Source of the DNA: JBEKYD01 sp049511335
GTDB lineage: Bacteria; Acidobacteriota; Terriglobia; Bryobacterales; Bryobacteraceae
Assembly (NCBI GenBank): GCA_049511335.1
Contig: JBEKYD010000329.1
Span: 1-8,106 of the forward strand
DNA: 8,106 nucleotides
Direction of reading: 5' to 3'
Shown here one piece after another: positions 6,568 through 8,106 of the stretch. A model generated the notes under the pieces. The model ran no database searches and was not told where the DNA came from. It saw only the letters and a program-made list of their open reading frames with translations. Both the position numbers and the translations under genes were made by a program. How positions within the stretch are numbered: position 1 is the stretch's first letter; each line of letters opens with the position of its first letter.

Positions 6568-7674
6568 ATGAAATACTTTCTTGTTGTCGGCGCCCGCCCC
6601 AACTTCATGAAGATCGCGCCAATCCACCAGGCGTTCGCCTCGAGGGGAAATGGGCATCCGCCCGCCGATCTATTCCTAGTCCACACAGGGCAGCATTATA
6701 GCCGGAACATGTCGGAGGACTTCTTCCTCGACCTTGGCATTCCCGAGCCAGACATTAACCTGGAGGTGGGCTCAGGCTCACACGCCGAGCAGACCGCGCG
6801 CATCATGATGGCGTTTGAGCCGGCATGTTTAGAGCATCGCCCGGATTGGGTGATCGTCGTCGGAGACGTGAACTCGACGCTCGCCTGTGCTCTCACCGCC
6901 AAAAAACTCGGTGTCCGTGTTGCTCACGTCGAAGCGGGACTGCGCTCACGGGACATGTCCATGCCGGAAGAGATCAACCGCATTTGCACCGATGTCATTT
7001 CGGACCTGCTGTTCACAACCGACGCCATGGCGGTCGAGAACCTGCGCAACGAAGGCATCCCCGGCGCCAAGATCCACTTCGTCGGCAACACAATGATCGA
7101 TACCCTGCGTCAGCAGATCGATCTGGCCCGCCAACTGCCACTGCCGGACGGCCTGGTACCGGGGCAGTATGCTGTCCTCACCCTGCATCGTCCCGCCAAC
7201 GTGGACTCCCCCGACCGCCTGGCCCCCATCCTCGGGGCAATCAATGCCATCGCCGGCCGCATTCCGGTCGTTTTTCCGGTCCACCCCCGTACGGCGCAAC
7301 GGCTGAAGGATATCGAACTCCAATCCGGCATCCGAATCGTCGAGCCGATGAGCTATCTGCCATTCCTCGGCTTGCTTGCGCACTCGCGTATGGTTCTCAC
7401 CGACAGCGGAGGCATCCAGGAAGAGACCACCGTGTTAGGTGTCCCCTGTCTCACAATGCGTCCGAATACGGAGCGCCCGATCACGTGCGAGATCGGAACC
7501 AATGTCCTGGTCGGAACCGACCCGAAGCGTATCCTGCACGAAGCCAATTCAATTCTCGACGGCAACGCCCGTTCGGGACGCATCCCGGAGAAATGGGACG
7601 GCCACGCCGCCGAACGAATCGTAGACGTACTCCTCAATCAACCCGTACAAGATCCCTCCATCGCCTGCGCGTGA
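6568..7674 (+). CDS. wecB: UDP-N-acetylglucosamine 2-epimerase (non-hydrolysing)
   Basis: This 368-residue cytoplasmic enzyme interconverts UDP-GlcNAc and UDP-ManNAc, supplying ManNAc (or its oxidised form ManNAcA) for the polysaccharide. It has the two-domain GT-B-like fold. Motifs in order are GARPNFMKIAPI (8-19), VHTGQHYS (38-45), VVGDVNSTLA (97-106), HVEAGLRSRDMSMPEEINR (120-138), FVGNTMIDTL (171-180), LTLHRPANVD (204-213), PVHPRT (237-242) and DSGGIQEETTVLGVP (279-293). Residues matching the catalytic set of E. coli WecB (Asp95, Glu117, Glu131, His213) are Asp100, Glu122, Glu134 and His207, all present, so activity is expected. Length is normal and there is no frameshift. The start ATG at 6568 follows the first VanZ-like gene by 40 bases; the stop TGA shares its last base with an ATG at 7674. 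No WecC-type dehydrogenase is in the window, so whether UDP-ManNAc is oxidised further is unknown. Confidence 0.96.
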   Translation: MKYFLVVGARPNFMKIAPIHQAFASRGNGHPPADLFLVHTGQHYSRNMSEDFFLDLGIPEPDINLEVGSGSHAEQTARIMMAFEPACLEHRPDWVIVVGDVNSTLACALTAKKLGVRVAHVEAGLRSRDMSMPEEINRICTDVISDLLFTTDAMAVENLRNEGIPGAKIHFVGNTMIDTLRQQIDLARQLPLPDGLVPGQYAVLTLHRPANVDSPDRLAPILGAINAIAGRIPVVFPVHPRTAQRLKDIELQSGIRIVEPMSYLPFLGLLAHSRMVLTDSGGIQEETTVLGVPCLTMRPNTERPITCEIGTNVLVGTDPKRILHEANSILDGNARSGRIPEKWDGHAAERIVDVLLNQPVQDPSIACA

Positions 7675-7687
7675 TGTTTTCCGCTGT

Positions 7688-8011
7688 GTGGTTTGCATCG
7701 TGATCGGCTCCCTGCTCCCCGCCGCCTCTCCCGTGATGGTCGCTATCGGCCGCCTCCACATCTGGGACAAACTGCAACATTTCGGCGCCTACCTGGCCCT
7801 GTCATTTCTGCCGGTGATCGGATTCCGGCACAGGCGCCGAGGAATCATGGCAGGCCTCTCGATGTTCGTCCTCGGAGTTCTCCTCGAAGCCGGCCAACAC
7901 TTCTCGCCCGGCCGCTCCGTGGAACTCGGGGACGTCATTGCCAACGGTGTTGGGGTCAGTTGCGGCGCACTCTTGGGCCTTCCGTTTCGCACGCTGATTG
8001 CGATTCTCTGA
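7688..8011 (+). CDS. VanZ-like family membrane protein (second copy)
   Basis: This frame gives 107 residues with a more canonical VanZ pattern than the first copy: IGSLLPA closing helix 1 (6-12), DKLQHFGAYLALS opening helix 2 (27-39), LGVLLEAGQHFSPGRSVELG (62-81) with Glu67-x-x-Gln70, and DVIANGVGVSCGALLG (82-97). The four helices run at about 1-10 (short), 30-46, 53-70 and 82-104. The function is unknown beyond the family link to envelope glycans. The GTG at 7688 is the only usable start codon close to the homology, yet it leaves helix 1 too short and lacks a ribosome binding site. An ATG at 7674, overlapping the wecB stop (TGATG), is the start expected from translational coupling, but its frame ends after nine codons at 7701-7703. 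A missing base between 7680 and 7697 would restore a full helix 1. The true 5' end is therefore uncertain. Confidence 0.8.
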   Translation: MVCIVIGSLLPAASPVMVAIGRLHIWDKLQHFGAYLALSFLPVIGFRHRRRGIMAGLSMFVLGVLLEAGQHFSPGRSVELGDVIANGVGVSCGALLGLPFRTLIAIL

Positions 8012-8106
8012 GCCGCGCCTAATTCCCCCCTGCGTGGCTGATTCTCCTCACACTTGGTTCTTTCGTTGCGACTCACCGCGCCAGAGGTGTGTCCGCTCAC
8101 CCCACC
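8012..8106. other. Downstream end without a recognisable gene
   Basis: The last 95 bases contain no ORF continuation, ribosome binding site, or hairpin with T-run that I can support on either strand. The - strand frame open here runs antisense through the VanZ-like gene and resembles nothing known. Confidence 0.4.

Noticed and set aside
6825..7703. Long + strand ORF of 292 codons overlapping wecB.
   Set aside because: It is a shadow in a second frame of wecB, with Arg/Pro/His-rich low-complexity translation and no recognisable motif; wecB has all its catalytic residues.

Overview
The window is a dense block of surface-polysaccharide (exopolysaccharide/capsule/O-antigen type) genes from a bacterium of moderately high GC. 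All recognisable main genes lie on the + strand. The gene set (a two-domain dehydrogenase/Gfo-Idh-MocA oxidoreductase, a heparinase II/III-family protein, a WbuB-like glycosyltransferase, a WbaP-like initiating sugar-phosphate transferase, WecB, and VanZ-family membrane proteins) is of a kind seen in large polysaccharide loci of soil and aquatic Gram-negatives such as Acidobacteriota and relatives. That taxonomic suggestion comes from gene style only and is weak. No rRNA, tRNA, CRISPR array or complete mobile element is visible.

Layout. Bases 2-121 hold the middle of a ParB-like protein of the kind carried near transposases, cut off at its right side. It is joined directly to the C-terminal two thirds or so of the two-domain oxidoreductase, in a different reading frame (about 121-1470). 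A heparinase II/III-family gene (1487-2986, TTG start), a GT4 glycosyltransferase (3045-4412) and a polyprenyl-phosphate sugar-phosphotransferase (4435-5919) follow with short gaps. Next comes the only sizeable intergenic stretch (5920-6137). It contains a good candidate for a small one-helix membrane protein on the - strand, with an excellent ribosome binding site. The last block is VanZ-like / wecB / VanZ-like (6138-6527, 6568-7674, about 7688-8011). The final 95 bases hold nothing I can identify.

How the genes work together (inference). The WbaP-like enzyme would load the first sugar phosphate onto undecaprenyl phosphate at the inner membrane. The GT4 enzyme would extend the lipid-linked unit. 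WecB would supply UDP-ManNAc from UDP-GlcNAc. The oxidoreductase would modify a nucleotide sugar or sugar acid, and the heparinase-like protein could trim or edit the finished polymer, as lyases in such loci do. Flippase, polymerase and export genes are not in the window, so this is part of a larger locus.

The most notable points are the ParB/oxidoreductase junction (deletion scar, element-mediated rearrangement or assembly chimera), the hidden antisense small ORF at 5821-6012, the two different VanZ-like genes bracketing wecB (the second with a start region that looks like a one-base frameshift), and the sharply different arginine codon use of the glycosyltransferase. I found no clearly new multi-gene system.
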